Part shown: positions 62,071 through 64,000 of the stretch, piece after piece
How positions within the stretch are numbered: position 1 is the first letter of the stretch
Layout of the letters: every line of letters begins with the position of its first letter
Assembly (NCBI GenBank): GCA_903858115.1
Contig: CAIOHR010000002.1
Coordinates: forward strand, 1-64,000
DNA: 64,000 nt
Direction of reading: 5' to 3'
Source of the DNA: an uncultured Pirellula sp.
GTDB lineage: Bacteria > Planctomycetota > Planctomycetia > Pirellulales > Pirellulaceae
Made by a program: the position numbers and the translations under genes
Notes under the pieces: generated by a model
Database searches by the model: none
What the model was told of the DNA's origin: nothing
What the model saw: the letters and a program-made list of their open reading frames with translations, nothing else

Positions 62071-63201
62071 TTACAACCTTCCTTTTAGCCAGGTCATAAC
62101 TTTTTCGGCCCACATTTCGCCGTGAACTTTAAGTCCTTTAACGCTGAAATGAACACCCTGTCCGTTTCGCTCTCTCATGTCTCCCTTTAATGTGTCCGTA
62201 TCAGGCCCTTCTCCGGCGATTCCATCGCGCCACAAGGAGGCTTGGGCTGCGCGGATGTCGGGAGAAGATTCGTCCCCAGGTACATGGTATGTGGCTTGAG
62301 CAACGATCCAGGGAGCCTCCCAGCCAATGTCTCGGCGCGAGTCTCGAATGATCTTCTCTAAATACTCGCGATACAGTTTGCCCGGCAACGTGCGAGTTGG
62401 GTCTTTCTGGTTTGCATCGCTCTCCCCTTGATGCCAAAGGACCGCGCGGAAGCCATGGGGTCCTAGCTCCTTCACCTGCTCAATCAGCGTATCGTATGCC
62501 TCTCCTTTACTTATCCATTGGCCATTGGGCGTTTTTTCAATACGACTTTCAATGGTTGGAGGCATGGGGAATAGCGAGCCTTTCGGAAGCCATTCGCGAA
62601 CGCTAGTTCCGCCAACACCACACGCTACAATGCCGATCGGTACATCGAGTTTTGCGACCAATGCATCACCGAACGCGGGAACAAAACTTCCGCTTTTGCC
62701 TTTGGCTCTTGGTTGAGGATCGTTGGCGATTTGCCACTTCGAACCATCGAAAGCAACGACGCGGCCGGACTGAGATTCGAGTTTGCCTTCGCCGTAGTTT
62801 GCCGAGTTCGATTGACCAGCGATCACAAAGACTTCGCCGACGCCGATATGCATGACGGTCGCACTGGCAATTGCTGCATCGGCGTTTACAATGCGCACGT
62901 CGAGTCTTTTCCAACCACCCGATTTGGATTGCATCAATGCAGAAACATCGCGCCCATCGATGACCGATTCAATTCGTTGCCAGACTCCATCTTGCCCATC
63001 GTCGCTAAGCTTGACTTGGAGGACAGAGTTGCTGGGTACATTTTCCGAAAGTCGGCCAACAATTCTGATTGTGCCACTGTCTTCTTTTTGTCGCTGAACG
63101 ACTTGATAGTCGAGAGGCGATCGAAGTTCGAGTTCAGCGCCTTGTACGAATGCAAAACAACAAAACCCGAAGAACACGAGAGGAGTAACGAGTCGTTTCA
63201 T
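62071..63201 (-). CDS. Sialate O-acetylesterase (SASA/DUF303) family protein
   Basis: GEVFVIAGQSNSANYGEGKLES, GIVACGVGGTSVREWLPKGS, GFRAVLWHQGESDAN. Confidence 0.93.
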   Translation of the reverse strand: MKRLVTPLVFFGFCCFAFVQGAELELRSPLDYQVVQRQKEDSGTIRIVGRLSENVPSNSVLQVKLSDDGQDGVWQRIESVIDGRDVSALMQSKSGGWKRLDVRIVNADAAIASATVMHIGVGEVFVIAGQSNSANYGEGKLESQSGRVVAFDGSKWQIANDPQPRAKGKSGSFVPAFGDALVAKLDVPIGIVACGVGGTSVREWLPKGSLFPMPPTIESRIEKTPNGQWISKGEAYDTLIEQVKELGPHGFRAVLWHQGESDANQKDPTRTLPGKLYREYLEKIIRDSRRDIGWEAPWIVAQATYHVPGDESSPDIRAAQASLWRDGIAGEGPDTDTLKGDMRERNGQGVHFSVKGLKVHGEMWAEKVMTWLKGRL

Positions 63202-63212
63202 AATATGTTCAA

Positions 63213-63869
63213 TTAGGAAGCTGTTGGACTGGTGCGGTCGAGTTCGCCGAAGAGTTCTGCTAGCGATACTTCGAATCCAGGTAATACATCACCGCCGACT
63301 AATGACTGTGTTTCGTTGAGCACTTTATACTTTGTGATGTCATGATAGACAGCAACCGTGCGTTGGTTGATGTCGACCATCCAAACTTGTCGGACGCCAG
63401 CGTGGAAATACTCGCGCCGCTTGCGAGCCATTTCGGCGTATGTGTTCCCATCGCTGAGGACTTCTACGGCTAAGTCTGGGACAATCTCCGGCACTCTGTC
63501 CGTCGGCACTTTTCCACCTGGAAGTCGCCCCCAAGAAACAAAGGCGACGTCTGGACCGCGAACTTGACTCTTGAGAATTCGCATCATGCCGTCAGGGCCA
63601 GTGACGAGTCCGAGATTCCTAGCCAGCACAAAAGCGCTGATAAATCTACCCAACGCCAAAGCAATCAATGACTCTCGCCAACCCATGATCTTCTCCACCA
63701 AGATTCCATCCACAAGTTCGCATCTCGTGCCGTTTGAATTGCAAAGGAGCAAATCTTCCTCCGTCGCGGTCCCGGGGCTTGGCTCCGTTCGTACGCGATA
63801 GAGCGGGATATTCCCTAAGTCGATCAATAGATCTGACAAGTTTGCAGCGACACCAGCATTGGAGCTCAT
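63213..63869 (-). CDS. Uma2 family (DUF820) endonuclease-like protein
   Basis: CELVDGILVEKIMGWRESLIALALGRFI, GPDVAFVSW, PDLAVEVLSDGNTYAEMARKRREYFHAGVRQVWMVD; likely start MSSNAG. Confidence 0.9.
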   Translation of the reverse strand: MSSNAGVAANLSDLLIDLGNIPLYRVRTEPSPGTATEEDLLLCNSNGTRCELVDGILVEKIMGWRESLIALALGRFISAFVLARNLGLVTGPDGMMRILKSQVRGPDVAFVSWGRLPGGKVPTDRVPEIVPDLAVEVLSDGNTYAEMARKRREYFHAGVRQVWMVDINQRTVAVYHDITKYKVLNETQSLVGGDVLPGFEVSLAELFGELDRTSPTAS

Positions 63870-63920
63870 AGAAAATTCGCACAATCGGAAATGATGATGT
63901 AAACCGACAGAGCCCACAAT

Positions 63921-63994
63921 AGTCAAGGTAGTAGGCACATTCCATGTGCCGTGCACCTAGAATCGCAGCAGATTTCCATGAGCGGACAGCACAA
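63921..63994 (+). repeat. REP-like dispersed repeat, copy 3
   Basis: AGTCAAGGTAGTAGGCACATTCCATGTGCCGTGCACCTAGAATC...TTTCCATGAGC. Confidence 0.9.
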
Positions 63995-64000
63995 CGGAGC

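Overview
The window looks like a chromosomal segment from a planctomycete of the Pirellulales type. Supporting markers are DUF1559 prepilin-like and DUF1501 proteins, a sulfatase, DUF1080, a PVC-type cytochrome, an 'LEQRRVLA' N-terminal motif on a cadherin/dockerin protein, and a 16S rRNA gene with no linked 23S. It opens with the last ~27 nt of a 16S rRNA gene and a strong terminator. Core genes recognised include serS, nadC, nagB, fmt, a Nif3-family gene, tRNA-Leu(CAA), rpsL-rpsG, tadA, greA, rsmH, a BamA-like POTRA/barrel pair, scpA, a CBS-domain pyrophosphatase, thrS, thiC, a Fe/Mn superoxide dismutase, nnrE and a gyrA-gyrB type II topoisomerase pair. No prophage, CRISPR array or intact transposon was recognised. 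The most interesting signals are: (1) an intact 609-aa ABC-exporter-like ORF in which every ATPase motif is replaced; (2) BamA split into a POTRA-only protein and a separately secreted Pro/Gln-rich barrel protein; (3) several families of hairpin-forming intergenic repeats, including a GTAG-plus-hairpin REP-like family and a conserved ACAAG-loop/GGGG hairpin family with compensatory stem changes; (4) a Uma2 gene that appears to have lost its core in frame; (5) a degenerate HD-GYP protein; (6) an operon of thioredoxin, ExbD and a membrane protein with a toroid domain. All family calls come from reading sequence motifs. No database searches were run.
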